Positions 1 to 11,640 of a stretch of 64,000 bases of DNA are shown one piece after another. The position numbers were made by a program, and so were the translations under genes. Where the stretch lies: NCBI GenBank assembly GCA_023053575.1, contig JAKZAP010000012.1:9052230-9116229 (forward strand), in the 5' to 3' direction. This DNA is from Branchinecta lynchi (Eukaryota; Arthropoda; Branchiopoda; Anostraca; Branchinectidae). Positions within the stretch are counted from its first letter, which is position 1, and every line of letters begins with the position of its first letter. Under the pieces are notes generated by a model. That model made no database searches. It was not told the DNA's origin and saw only the letters and a program-made list of their open reading frames with translations.

Positions 1-280
1 CGTTTCGAAACCATAGTCGTTGAGTGTGAAACCCTGACTGGTTTTACAGTAGACCCAGGGGCATCACGAGCCCTTCCTTGTAGGGGGAGGGGGTGGGGAG
101 GGGCAGCTCCAAGAATATACCAGAATTGTCCGAGATTTTACCTTGGAATTTACCGGAATTTCTTTGCATTCCTACGTCAAGGGGGGGAAATAATCATTCA
201 AAACATGCATCCATGTGCGACCCTGTATTCAGCCGAACGCCGAAACTTTGGTTGCCTTCTTAGCCATTTTTGACATGTTA
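1..280. other. intron 16, leftmost part, unassigned
   Basis: Non-coding on both strands apart from chance frames. It contains G-rich runs and phrases resembling repeat family C. It lies inside the laminin gene if the next exon is to the left of the window. Confidence 0.4.
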
Positions 281-625
281 TTATGGCACTTGCCCTTCGG
301 CCAAGTGCCATATAGCGATCGTAATTTCTGTCCGTCCGTCGGTCGGTCCAGGTTTTGCTAGTTCGAGCACGTCCACATACGCTAGGACGATCAAACTTGG
401 CAGGCATATCAGGGACCCCAAATGATTGTTGCATCATTTCACCGATCCGAGCATCGTTGGGGGAGTGGAGGGAGGGGAATCCGGAATCTTGAGGTATTTA
501 TAACTTTTGAACGTGTGATCGGATAGCAATGAAAAACTAGACCTACGTTGCCTGGGCAACGTGAAGTAATGCGGCAACCTTTGTCCGGCTTCGCCGAATA
601 AAGTGTTGCGAGAGCAACACTTTGG
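281..625 (+). mobile_element. family C repeat, short copy
   Basis: Starts with the hairpin GGCACTTG..CAAGTGCC and the phrase TATAGCGAT.GTAATTTCTG, then a GTCC/GTCG microsatellite, then AAACTTGGCAGGCATATCAG. It ends in a hairpin AAGTGTTGCGAGAGCAACACTT. The same opening recurs at 8935. The microsatellite near a hairpin end recalls HINE-type elements, but the class is inferred. Confidence 0.6.
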
Positions 626-963
626 TTTTGTTTCTTCGCTGTCGGTTAAATGCTGTAGTTGTCAACTTATCGAAGCTTTTAAAACGGGTTGTTCTAAAAA
701 GAATCACATGATCAATTAAAAGATATTCTTTAGCGTTGTAAAAACAACAATAAAATAATATCGAAGAAGGGACTAAATTGAATTTGCGGTCAGTTGAGCT
801 TTATCCTTTTCAATCCGTAGACATCATGACGGATGAAAACTTGGAACAATATCTTATATAATCTAGTTGGTATTATAAAGCTATCCTTAACTTTTCAGGA
901 TTAAAATACCATAGATGACGCTATCAGTTATTACGAAACTACCCCATTGTTTTACATTATCGT

Positions 964-1500
964 TTGTACCCCTTGCGTAAACAGTTAATCCTAGTTTATA
1001 GTGATAGACCATCGATACAAACTTTCTTACCGTCATATTTACAGAAATTGAATACAATGTGCACTAATTTGCAAAAATTTCTAGCCCCTCGTGAACCGAT
1101 TCCTACTTACAAGTCCTTCTCCTGTAATAGAAATCAAGTTCACCGGAAACAAATAATGGGTACACCAGCTAGCAAAAGTTGCAAACCCCTCATCGCTGAA
1201 TGATGATTGTAGCATAACAGCCAATTATTACTTACAAGTCCCATGCATGTCTTACAATTGGGAACAAAAGTGTTCTTACCATCGAATACACCGGAAACAA
1301 ATAACAGGTACACCAACTAGCAAAAGCTGCAAGCTCCTCATTGCCGAAGATGATTATGAGCTAACAGTCGACTGTTGCTTACTAGTCCCTTACATGTCTC
1401 ACAACTGGTATCGCCTGTTTTTGGTTTCAGTGTGTACCTTACTCCTGAAGTTGTCAACCCCTTGAAACTTCAAACTGGTTTATCTCATGAAGGATTTTTG
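964..1500 (+). repeat. family D interspersed repeat, internally duplicated
   Basis: Shares long phrases (TACACCGGAAACAAAT, CAAAAGCTGCAA, TGAAGTTGTCAACCCCTT) with 3040-3320 and, reversed, with 47280-47660. Here the CACCGGAAACAAAT..CTCATCGC segment is present twice (about 1140 and 1288), so this copy has a local duplication. Short frames in it are not conserved between copies. Confidence 0.6.
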
Positions 1501-2840
1501 TTCAAAAAAAATGGATGACATATACCAAGAACAAATAACGAGTAAGAACAATGGTCTCTCTTCCATCCACCGACTAAATATGTTCCGACAACAATGAGCG
1601 GAGGTGGAGCCATTTCTTGGTTGCTCGTGTATACTCGTTGGTCTCCGACTCTCCGCCGTTGCACACTTGACGAAGAAAACAACGTAGCCACTAGCGAGTC
1701 GGATGTTCTGGCCTGTTCACACGGGAAGGAAACAGCGTTGATTTTGTTTGAGTAGACGCTGGCGTCTGATTAGTGAATATTAGTGACGCGAAAAACAAAA
1801 AGCGAACTTGGCGATGGTCATTCATAATCGCTTTTGTTATACCATGACCATCAATATGAAGATTGAAATCCCTTGTGACATTCCTTTTTATGTCTCTCGG
1901 GAGAGCCATACAATGCAAACCGGGATTTGAAGCACACTCACTGAAGTCCCATTGAGTTTCAACATCTGTAGTATTAAGTTTGTCAGAGTAAACTAAGAGT
2001 AACTTAATTAAGGCTTTCGAGGATTACTGAAATTACCAAAATGGTAGAATAGCATGAATATTCAAAATAATACCAGTAGGTGAGTGTATATTTTGTGTTT
2101 TTCTTCTTTTTTTCCGAAATGTATAATTGTATACATTTCGATTTAGTGAGTTAGATTTCGATTCAGTAGTTAATCGAAAGACGAAAGTTCACCTCAACTT
2201 GGTCTATCTCCTTTGTCTTTTAGTTCACTACTTACAAATAATTCGATGTCAACGGTGTATTTTCCCATCAAATAAAGTCTTTGGTTTTCGTACTGAGGCC
2301 TTGCAACATGGGTTCTAGTTTGTCTAGGACCCACATAGAAGTCCTAGTTTATTTTTAACTTTAATTCAAAATTGTTTCTGGTTAGTTTGTCAGAGTAGAA
2401 GCCTATTCCATCTGCGTAATATTTGTTCATTTCCACTGACCCTATTAAACCTGAAACACGGCCCTTTTTTTTTTTTTTATAGAATCTGCCTGTTTTCATC
2501 TGATATTCTCAGATGAGAGCAAATACCTGGAATGAAATTTATCTCTTCTTGTTCTGGATCTTGACACCACTTAATTGAATTGACCCCGAAAAGATACAAT
2601 TTACGTTACCATATATCTTACGTTACCTGTATACGGCCTTTGGGTTTTTCAATACAGATATATATACAGTGTGTCGTACTTTTAACTAAATTTGACGCAT
2701 CTGTAAAATCTGCTTTGCATCAAATGGCAGTTTCTGTGTATTTTGCTATATTCTTTATTACTTCGGAATTTTCTTGTCAACCCCCGAAAGCTTGTCTGAA
2801 TCAATGAGTCGGCAACCGCTGTTTCAGCACCCGCCCAGCC
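1501..2840. other. intron 16, no supported feature
   Basis: AT-rich sequence without an exon, a structured repeat or a long frame that I can support. A poly-T run of about 17 bases lies near 2467. Confidence 0.5.
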
Positions 2841-2989
2841 CAGTGTGAACAGGCTTATCACTGCTGCCTCCATTCGATTTTTCTTCCTCAGTGGTTTACT
2901 GCGTTACACCTTCTCTGTAGAGGTAACGACTTTTGATGTCCCGGGTGAGATCCACCTCCGCTCATTTGCGTCGGGAGTCGACTCGACTT

Positions 2990-3640
2990 CATCAAGGACT
3001 ATCAATAGCTCATCAAGCGCTATCGATTGCCCTAACAACAACAAAAGAATATCGGAAAAAGGGACTAAATCGTTCTTACCATCGAATACACCGGAAACAA
3101 ATCACAGATACACCAACTGGCAAAAGCTGCAAACCCCTCATTGCCGAAGATGATTATGAGCTGACATCGACTGTCGCATATAAGTACCCTACATGTCTCA
3201 CAGCTGGTATCGCCTATTGTTGGTTTCTTGTGTACATTCCTACTGAAGTTGTCAACCCCTTAAAACTTTCAAACTGGTGTATCTCATGAAGGAATCTTTG
3301 TACCAAAATACGGATGTCATATACTTTGATCAGCTCATCAACGGCTATCGATTGCCCTTGAAAAAAAATTCTACCTGTCTTAGTTTAAAAGTTGACTTTT
3401 TTGCCGTACGCCAACTTTCTAACGTCACCACTTAGAAAGGAGCAAAGGATAAGCTCCAATTTCCTTAGCAATGAGAGAAGTTCTAAAGTTTAAGATGTAC
3501 ATCTGATACCATTTCTTTACCGCACACCCAAGTGCAAAAAAACGAATGATAAACTCAGCTGAAATCGCGACCACAAATGGATAGAAACAAGGGATGGCAG
3601 CACTTTCGTACCCGTGGGAAAAAGCCACTTTTTGGTTTGC
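2990..3640 (+). repeat. family D interspersed repeat, longer copy
   Basis: Matches 46985-47720 in reverse orientation over about 650 bp, including AAGCTGCAAACCCCTCATT, TTCCTTAGC.ATGAGAGAA and GAAAGTGCTGCCATC at the far end (reversed here). It is more complete than the copy at 964. The 2845-2990 stretch also resembles 51440-51545. Confidence 0.6.
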
Positions 3641-4079
3641 TGTAGATTTTTCTATTTATCACTCAAAAAAGATTGGCTATGGGGCTGGGTAACTGCCGCA
3701 TATATTTAACACTTATAGATTTTAGTCCATCTTCAGTTTGAAACTGGTGCCTGCCTGCTTGCGTGCTAGAGCGGAGCTTTCCACTCGAAAGCAGAAACAT
3801 GGTTTGATGAAACGAAAGGTTGGCTGCACAAATTCAGGTAGTCCTCTCTGAGATAGGCTATATAACTCCTCTTCACTTCGCACACCGTAGTCTCTGGCTC
3901 GAGGACAAGTAAAAAACATCCTTTTTGGCCCCAGGCAAGAGTTCTACGGAGCTTTCCAAAATGTAATGTCATATTCATCAATCCGGCATAAGGTCCACAC
4001 TTTCCGTAAAAACCGCACAGGTTAGACCCTTACCAATTACCAGGAATAAAATGAAATCGGCGGCATAGGAAAAAAAAAA

Positions 4080-4440
4080 AAAAACGAGGACAAAACCAAA
4101 GTGTTGCTCTCGCAGCACAATGATGTTTGGAGAGAGATCTCGTGCCCCAGACGACCCACTTAAAATCCGGACCGGATCCGGTGACTTTGGGGGGAGCTGG
4201 AGGGGGGAACCGGAAATCTTGGGAAACGCTTAGAGTGGAGGAATCGGGACGAAACTTGGTCGGAAGAACAAGCACAAGTCCTAGATACATCGTTGAGAGA
4301 ACCGGACCGGATTTGGGCACTGTGGCGGGAGTTTGGGGGGGGGGGGAATTCGGTGATCCCGCGAGTTCGGTACTAGGACGATGAAATTTGGTAGGCATAT
4401 CAGGGGCACGAACAGACTGCCTTAAGAATAGTCGTTGAGT
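4080..4440 (-). mobile_element. family C repeat, partial copy
   Basis: Begins near a GTGTTGCTCTCGCAGCAC end, as in the copy at 281-625 but reversed. It then carries ATCCGGACCGGATCCGGTGA, poly-G, GAAACTTGGTCGG and AATTTGGTAGGCATATCAGG. Open frames here on both strands come from its G/C-rich low-complexity makeup. Confidence 0.55.
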
Positions 4441-4679
4441 AGTCTTTTGAATAGTCCTGAGTATACCTAAGTCTGTCAGAGATAATTTACCAGGGTTTAT
4501 TAAAGGCATTAATCAACTAACAAGAAATATTTATTTTACCTTTCAAATAATCCGCACGGACAACCCAGTTCAAATTTCCCGAGGGGATAAGAAGCTCCCT
4601 CTCTTTTTGTTATTCATCACAGATCTCGTAGCTGAGCGAAAATTTTCAAAAATCCCTAAACTTGTCACCAGAACGGGCG

Positions 4680-4807
4680 ATGAGGCACGTGAGGCAGGCA
4701 TGAGGCACGTGAGGCAGACATGAGGCACGTGAGGCAGGCATGAGGCACGTGAGGCAGGCATGAGGCACGTGAGGCAGGCATGAGGCACGTGAGGCAGGCA
4801 TGAGGCA
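4680..4807. repeat. minisatellite, about 6 units of 20 bp
   Basis: Near-perfect tandem copies of ATGAGGCACGTGAGGCAGGC; one unit carries AGACA instead of AGGCA. It lies in intron 16, about 105 bp past the exon 16 donor. The reverse strand reads as repeated CLPHVPHACLTCLMPASRAS, which is a by-product of a 20-bp period cycling through frames. Confidence 0.9.
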
Positions 4808-4911
4808 GGGAACTTGTACACCATGAGGCACCAGTGAGCAACCCCTCGGTTCAAAGAAGCATACCTCGACTGTACTGACTTGTTCCTACTCAAGATAACG
4901 CTTTTCCTTAC

Positions 4912-5095
4912 CAGCGATTCGTTCGGCACCAGAACTGACATCTAGCTGGACGTTCGTTTTCCTGCCATCCAGAGGAGTGAAATACGAAATGACAAGCACA
5001 TATCTTCCGGGCTTCTGAAGACGCATATCTAGATGGACTTCAGGTTGGGAATCATTAACGATCGCAGACCGACCAATCTTGAGGAACTGCAGTGT
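4912..5095 (-). CDS. LanA: laminin alpha exon 16: L4-type domain (hidden exon)
   Basis: Residues 1032-1092 plus one base (phase 0 to 1). It encodes TLQFLKIGRSAIVNDSQPEV, HLDMRLQKPGRYVLVISYFT and VQLDVSSGAERIA. The PGRYVLVI.Y strand fits the LanA L4-type domain (R.GRY.FVIDY). It has no ATG-led frame of its own and is recognised by acceptor TTATAG, donor CTG/GTAAGG and the exact 184-nt phase fit. A 20-bp minisatellite lies about 100 bp past the donor. The next exon must lie beyond the left edge: I found none in 1-4911. Confidence 0.88.
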
Positions 5096-5458
5096 CTATA
5101 ACAGAATACAAAATTCGTCAGAAGTTTGATAATACAAATCGACAGAACAATTTTTGCCTCTAAATACTTTGAGAAACTTTGAGTAATCGAACTGATCAGA
5201 GTTTAAAATCAGTAATGCACTTGAAAGTACTGATCAATTCAGTGTTAACCACATTTTCGGTAAGGCTGTTCGAAGGATCAACAATTCTGTGAACAAAGCC
5301 TCACTTAAGAATGTAAATAAATGACAAGAGATAACAAATGTTTGCGCAAAAGGTTGCGTTAAAGGTTATGGGAATTGTATCTGTTATGACTCTTTAAAAT
5401 TTTATATGTTCGTGAGACACAACATTTCATAACAAAAAACAATTGCATAACAGAAATT

Positions 5459-5780
5459 TTGTCTCGAATCATAACATCAGGTTGTTTTAAATATGCAAAG
5501 CACCTGCTTCACTTGCCAAAACTATGCCATAACCGTACATTGACGGAGAAGTTTAAAATTCAAGATGCAAGTGTTACCCTTTTGGATGTTTCTTCTTCGC
5601 TACCAAAAATCATTGACAACCGAGCCCAACCAGCGCACGACCTTCTCCACTGCTTCCTGGCTGAAGATTGAAATTAGTGTCTTTTATGTGTCTTTATGTG
5701 TTCTATTTATTTTCTTGTATTTACCCCGCTTTTTCGAAATGGTGGGTTACAAATAATTACTTATTTACTTACTTACTTAA
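5459..5780 (+). pseudogene. LINE 3' end fragment (family L1)
   Basis: The encoded piece reads FKYAKHLLHLPKLCHNRTLT..., the C-terminal end of a reverse transcriptase. A close relative is at 48480-48790. It is followed by a short 3' UTR with AAATGGTGGG and a tail of TTAC/TTAT repeats. No catalytic region is present, so it is a 5'-truncated copy. Confidence 0.7.
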
Positions 5781-5940
5781 CCGGGTCGTAGCAGAAACAT
5801 CCTCGGCATATAAACTAAGATTTAACACAAGGACGTACGTACAACCACATGTCAGATTTTATAACAGTTCTGGCAGTATATTTTAATGTAGCGGGATTGT
5901 TTCAGGTGTTACAGCAGTTTGAACAAAACTTAAAGTTTAA

Positions 5941-6807
5941 CCGAAAAGGGCTGGGATAGACAGTCTAGTTAACCATCACTTATTCGCTTAAATTAGCTTG
6001 AAGTTACTTCACACGTTACTCCGCTGTTCCGCTATCCACGAATAATCGATTTTCAAATAGTGGAATTTCCGTGGGATTAGTGGTACCTCTATGTGCTTGT
6101 ATTTTTGTTCTATGTCTTAGGAGAAAGATTTCTAAAAAAAAAAATTCAGGCACTAAGCAATCTTCACCAGTATCACCACTGCCCACGGACAACGCTAGAA
6201 GACGTCAATGTAAATATTCTTTGAGCCCAAGCTGACTTTGAAACATTTATTCAAACAATGTTTACAACGGATACGTGAGCTATGATTCTTCATCAGCGAT
6301 ATTTCGGCCCTTCTTTTCAAGGGTCCTCGTCAGGCTGTCAATACTGTCAATCCTCTGGTTCAACTTCGGGGAAGGAAACAAACCTGTAATCATTATAGGT
6401 TTGTAATGATTACAGGAAACAAACCTGTAATCATTACAGGTTTGTTTCCTTCCCCGAAGTTGAACCAGAGGATTGACACTACTGACAGCCTGACGAGGAC
6501 CCTTGCCAAGAAGGGCCGAAATATCGCTGATGAAGAATCATAGCTAACTTGTAAACATTGTATGAATAGACGTCAATGATTTTATGCTGAGAATCAGTTA
6601 GTCGGCTTGATTTGATTTTGATTTGATTTGAAATACATAAAAACGACGACAAATTAAATACTTTACAAGTTTTGACCTGAAATAAATGCTGGAATGAAAT
6701 TGCATAAAATTGGGTTGACGAATTGGAAGGATTTTTCTCGGGTCTTCAAAGCTAGCTAAGGGAATACGTGATAGGTAACTAGATCGTCGAACCTCAGCCC
6801 TTTTCGG
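5941..6807. mobile_element. piggyBac-like non-autonomous element with TTAA target
   Basis: Terminal inverted repeats of roughly 45 bp start CCGAAAAGGGCT at the left and end AGCCCTTTTCGG at the right. It is flanked by TTAA (5937-5940) and TCAA (6808-6811), a TTAA duplication with one change. Another left end of the same family, also after TTAA, starts at 53384. No transposase frame is inside. A foldback element is nested within it. Confidence 0.75.
6211..6567. mobile_element. nested foldback element with 11-bp direct repeats
   Basis: Long imperfect inverted repeat from about 6249 to 6567. Both arms carry GATATTTCGGCCCTTCTT or its complement, and the centre is AAACAAACCTGTAATCATTA. The direct repeat AGACGTCAATG occurs at 6200-6210 and again at 6568-6578, exactly flanking it. 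Such long duplications are typical of Mutator-like elements; the class is inferred. Part of an arm recurs at 35279-35315. Confidence 0.75.
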
Positions 6808-6861
6808 TCAAATTTTAAAAGCGAAGGGATTATGCGGAGTGGTAAAAATGCGTTTACTTAC

Positions 6862-7071
6862 CCTATAATCATCAAACAACATAGCTCTCCGTCTGGAATC
6901 ATTGTCATCAATATAAGCGGCTTCGGCTCTGATCGAATCGTACTGGTCCAAAGATGGGTAGCTGTAGTGGTTGCACAGATGTTCACCCCTAGCTAGAGAA
7001 CAGGGGTTCGAAACTTTCTGCTGGAGTACACTGGCTTCGTAGTAGGCAGATGGTAGCAAAACGAAGTAATC
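6862..7071 (-). CDS. LanA: laminin alpha exon 15: L4-type domain
   Basis: Residues 962-1031, 70 codons, phase 0 to 0. DYFVLLPSAYYEASVLQ followed by NPCSLARGEHLCNHYSYPS matches the LanA segment in which the same two cysteines recur. Acceptor TTTATAG, donor AGG/GTAAGTAAA. The piggyBac-like element at 5941-6807 ends 54 bp past this donor. Confidence 0.94.
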
Positions 7072-7588
7072 CTATAAATAAGAAAAGTGACTCATCAGTG
7101 TCAGTCGGATTTCGTTTCCAGATGCTACTCTGGAGGCGGAAAATGGGAATCTGGACGACAATGGTGCATTTAATACGAAATGAACAAAATACGAAAATAG
7201 TAATAATTACGTTTCAATGTCAAATTAATTTTGAAATCCACTTAAATCAGAGAATATGCGACGGACGAAGCCGATTGTTGATTTTTGTGCCATAATTATA
7301 GCACTGATCCAGTCAGCAGTCCAAAATAATTAAATGGAACTAAGATGGGATGTACAACAACGGGCTTATGCCGTGATAAATAAAGTGGATTTGGGAAGAC
7401 TTGGTAGGCTAACAATGTATATTCTGTTTAGGATTTCTTTTGATTGCTTTTCCCGCGTTTTAACGACGGCGGCCAAAATATTCAAATATTTTGCGTCGAC
7501 ATCCGCTTCGGAGGGATCGAAATACGGACAAAGTTGGCAAGGGCCATCAAGAAATGTCTGATTTTACAGGGCAGGTAATGTTATACTC

Positions 7589-8285
7589 AGTGTTGCCACC
7601 CGACCAAAATTAAGTTTACTAATTTCCAAGATTTTTTTTTACTAGATTAAAAAATTTACTAACTCGACACGTGCATTGACTTTGGGAACCCATACTACAT
7701 TTCAACAATAAGGAAATACATCGAAAGACAGTTAAATTTTGAGGCACTGATTTTGAGTCACACTTCTGATCCGTAAAGAAAGCCTCAAAAATATATCCGA
7801 CAACGGACTTGGGTCATAAAGATCAGAAACGTCACAAATCGAGGTCGCGCCCCCATAGCAATGTCTGACAATCGGTAAAGAAAACATGCAAGATTTTTCT
7901 AAAGACAGTCGATTATTTATTGAATCAGGTAAAATTCTCTGAAAAACAGTCGATATTTCTGAAAACAGTTGGTTCGTTCGTTTTTCATCAGGGACTAAAG
8001 ACCTAGCACAATGGTCAAAGAACTCTAATCCTTGGTTTGGTCAACAGACGAAAATGTGTATGAGGCCAGCTGCAGAGGATGAGGAGCAGGGCTGGATCCT
8101 TATATCTCTGTTAATTTCCTCAAAATTTTTTAAAAATGACACGACTTCTGGGTTGGACAATTTTTGTTTTACTATAAATTGGGAATTTTTACTAGATTAT
8201 AATGAATTTTACTAGATCCTCTGTATTCACTAGATTTTATATTTTTTACTAGATCTAGTAAAATTTTACTGCCGGTGGCAACACT
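7589..8285. mobile_element. hAT-like non-autonomous element with 8-bp target duplication
   Basis: The ends are AGTGTTGCCACC and GGTGGCAACACT, a perfect 12-bp terminal inverted repeat. A perfect 8-bp direct repeat TTATACTC flanks it (7581-7588 and 8286-8293). Inside are many TTTACTAGAT words and no coding frame. Terminal repeats starting near AGTGTTGCCA with 8-bp duplications are typical of the hAT superfamily. Located in intron 14. Confidence 0.88.
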
Positions 8286-8293
8286 TTATACTC

Positions 8294-8934
8294 GAAAACG
8301 ATATTGGTGAACCATTTTATCGTGAAGAGATTATTTCTAGTAATAGTTCTTCAAAAGGCATATTCTCGTTATCCCTGTCACGGACAGCGCCCACTAGTGA
8401 CTGTACGGACGGGTTTTAGAGCTAGCAACCCTTTGCCAACTCAGGGACTGTTCTAAGGCCGCCCGAACCTCCTAAAATAATCCCTAAACAAAGAGTGGTT
8501 AAAATACTTACTGAATACATAGAGCTTCTTAATCTTGGTTACATCTGTACACACTTCTAGAGTTTATACTAATTGTCGCAGAACTCGAAAAGTAGACCCA
8601 CATTAACTTCAGACCAATGTAACAATTTATCTATTACACTTAAATACAAAAAGACTTCAGTTACTAATAGTAATATGAAAGAAAATAATTTCCCACCGAA
8701 TACTTTTCTACAAAACATTATATTAAACAAATAATAAGTTTAATTCCATTGATTAATGTGACTTTGGTAATTCGAGTTCTGTGACAATTCCCAGAAGACT
8801 CCTTTTGAGGAGTCCTAGCGTTTTGTTTCCCCCAGGGGCGGGGAATGCTCCGATTATCATCACCATCACAAAAAGGACTACCTTTCGAATTTGGTGGGGA
8901 ATCGATTTTGGGAGTTGCTGATGTTCTTGTTTTT
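8294..8934. other. intron 14, mostly unassigned
   Basis: AT-rich, with no exon. The stretch 8780-8925 shares GGGAATGCTCCGATTATCATC (reversed) with 13300-13350 and 50080-50110, so it is a copy of a further low-copy repeat (family G). Confidence 0.45.
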
Positions 8935-11226
8935 ATGCCACTTGAGCTTACTCAAGTGCCATATAGCGATTGTAATTTCTGTCCGTCAGTCGGTCTGTCG
9001 GTCTGTCGGTCCCGGTTTTTCTAGTTCGGGCACTTCCAGATAAGCTAGGACGATGAAACTTGGCAGGCATATCAGGAACTAGACCAGATTAAATTATAAA
9101 TAGTTGCTTCCCCGATCCGACCATCTGGAGGGGAGTGGAGGGAGGGGGAATCCGGAAAAAATAGGAAAAATGAGATATTTTTAGCTTACGAACGGGTGAT
9201 CGGATCTTAATGAAACTTGATATATGGAAGGACTTCGTGTATCAGACCCTCCATTTTAAATCCAGACCGGAACCGGTGACACTGGGGGGAGTTGGAGGGG
9301 GAAACCGGAAATCTTGGAAAACAATTAGAGTGGAGGGATCCGGATGAAACTTGGTGGAAAGTACAAGCAAAAGTCCTAGATACGTGACTGATATAACCGG
9401 AACGGATCCGCTCACTTTGGGGGAGTTGGGGGGGGGAGAAGTCCGAATTTGTAGTGATTCCGCGAGTTCCGTGCTTCCTGATGTGCTGGAACGATGGAAA
9501 TTGACAGGCATGTCTGGGAACCGACCAGATTAAATAGGAAATCGTCAATTCCGCGATTCGACCATCTGGGGGGGGGGAGTGGAGGGAGGGTGAAGCCAAA
9601 ATTTTAGGTATTTTTAGCTTGCGAACGGGTGATCGGATCTTGATGAAAGTTGATATTTAGGATGACCTCGTGTCTCAGACATCCCACTTTAAATCCGGGC
9701 CGGATCCGATGACACTGGGGCGAGTTGGAGGAGGGAACCGGAAATTTTGGGAAACGCTTAGAGTGGAGGGATCGGGATGAAACTTGGTGGGAAAAACAAG
9801 CACAAGTCCTAGACACGTCATTGACATAACCGGACCGGATCAGGGCACTGTGGGGGAGTTGGGGTGGGGGTCCGGATTTCTAGCGATCCCGCGAGTTTGG
9901 CATACTTCCTGATGTCCTAGGGCGATGATACTTGGCAGGTATGTCAGGGATCCGAACAGATTGACTTGAGAACAGCCGTTTCCCCGACCCGACCATCGTG
10001 GGGGGAGTGGGTGGATGGGGAGTCCGGAATCTAGTGGCGTGCATAACTTTTGAACGGGTGATCAGATTTGAATGAAACTTGTCTGGTGAGCTATCGCCTC
10101 GGACGTTCACTGTCACGTCCGGGTCGCGTCCGATACCTGTGGGGATGGAGGGGGGGGGAACTCAAGAAACTTTAAAAGCAGAGGGATTGGGATGAAACTT
10201 AATGGATGGAACAAGCATTAGGTCTAGATGAAATTGACGGAGCAAGATGGTTTTGGGGCTTTGTGGGGAGAGTTGGAGGGGGTTTCCTGGAATTCCGGTA
10301 GTCGTGAGTTAGAATAGTTCCAGATGTAAAACGACAACGAAACTTTGCAGGCATATTAGCGACCCGAATTATCTTGACTTAAGAACCTGACACAACATAC
10401 CCCCGGAAACTTCCGTTCCTAGATTAGATCCGAGCATTTTTTGGGGGGCAAGAGAAGAGAATATAGAAATTGACTTCTATAAATTGCAAACGAATGGTCT
10501 GATTCGAGTGAAACTTCATGGGTGATACGAATCGATGGCCTCGACATGTAAAACATGCGTTCGAACCATATGCGACCACGATTAGGGGAATTGGGGGTGG
10601 GGGGACTTTTGACATGCACAAAAACCAAACGGATGGACCGAATGAGATGCAAATTCGACAGTGCCGAGTTTATGCGGCCTAGAATTGTTATTCGGCGTCC
10701 GAGCCGGATTCCGCCAAGGTAGGGGGGGTACTGGAAACTTGCAGATAGGCTAAGCTCCAATTTCAGTAAAACTTGATGGACAGGAACAGGGAATTAAGAG
10801 ATTGGGCCCGAACCGGCTCCGACAACGTTGGTGGGAGGGGGGGGGGGTACCGGAACTTTCAAAAAACGCTCAGATTCGAGTAAAACTTGATAGATGGTAT
10901 AAAAGAAGATGCTTTAGGTGGTCGATTTTTTATATTCCGAACCAGATTCGGCCACGGTAGGTGGAGATAGAGTGGGTACCGGAAATCGTGTAGCACGTCT
11001 AGGGATCAAACAAATGGACTTATTGGGGTGAAAGTTTGAACAGTCATGTGCATTTGCTACAGACAATCGAGACGATGCCGGAACTGCTCAGAAATGAGTG
11101 AAACTAAATATCCTATTTCTATTTCCGAACCGCATTTTTTGAATGCGGGTGTATTTTGTGACGTTCTCATCTACTTTCTTGTACAGCCTACTCGTACAAG
11201 TGTCATATGAGCTCGTAGCTCTTGTT
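8935..11226 (+). mobile_element. family C element, longest copy (about 2.3 kb)
   Basis: Opens with a hairpin CACTTGAGCTTACTCAAGTG and TATAGCGATTGTAATTTCTG, then a GTCN microsatellite (GTCAGTCGGTCTGTCGGTC). It continues as degenerate quasi-repeats of GAACGGGTGATCGGAT, ATGAAACTTG, CAAGTCCTAGA and poly-G. It closes with CAAGTGTCATATGAGCTCGT and AGCTCTTGTTTTT, a second hairpin. Copies of either end occur at 281, 28190, 50886 and 63160. I infer a non-autonomous HINE-like element with an expanded interior. Confidence 0.65.
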
Positions 11227-11379
11227 TTTTAAATAAAAACAGTTGTTATGGATATGGTTAATGAGAATTTCTGAGATCAATATTGAGTTTGGGTGTGGTT
11301 TGAAACTGATTTTGAAAATAGTAATCTTTTTCATTGTGGTTACGGTTTTTTGTTTGATTCATAACAATTTACAACTAAG

Positions 11380-11640
11380 TAGGAACTACCAGAATAAACA
11401 ACACCATAAATAAAGTGGATCGCGAATTATTTCGTCACCTGAGTATTTTTATTTTTCGAACAAAATCCAGTGTAGAAGCATTCCCCATGGTCTCGTTGTT
11501 TTCCTTCCACGGAGTCCGCGCCGAGAGTGACTCCCTCTATTCTCGCCGTTCCCCTTGATTCCGCGAGGAGTCCTCGCAGAACGGCGAGAATACCCCTAAA
11601 GAATCCAGATAAACTCTGGCATAGCGAAGTCTTCTGGGAG
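11380..11640 (+). repeat. family G repeat fragment
   Basis: Carries ATTCTCGCCGTTCC..GAGGAGTCC and the inverted form AACGGCGAGAATACCCC, with related copies at 13025-13450 and 49455-50160. It is palindromic around the GCGAGGAGTCCTCGC core. No coding content. Confidence 0.5.

Noticed and set aside
1691..1918. Minus-strand frame considered as the next laminin exon (exon 17)
   Set aside because: No L4-domain motif, no acceptor/donor pair with phase 1, and no resemblance to the expected cysteine pattern.
3722..3981. Two overlapping minus-strand frames considered as laminin exon 17 or an RT fragment
   Set aside because: Neither frame carries L4, LE or reverse-transcriptase motifs, and splice phases do not fit.
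4570..4941. Frame with repeated CLPHVPHACLTCLMPASR, resembling a cysteine/histidine-rich protein
   Set aside because: It is a 20-bp minisatellite cycling through three frames; the same strand holds the laminin exon 16 donor in another frame.
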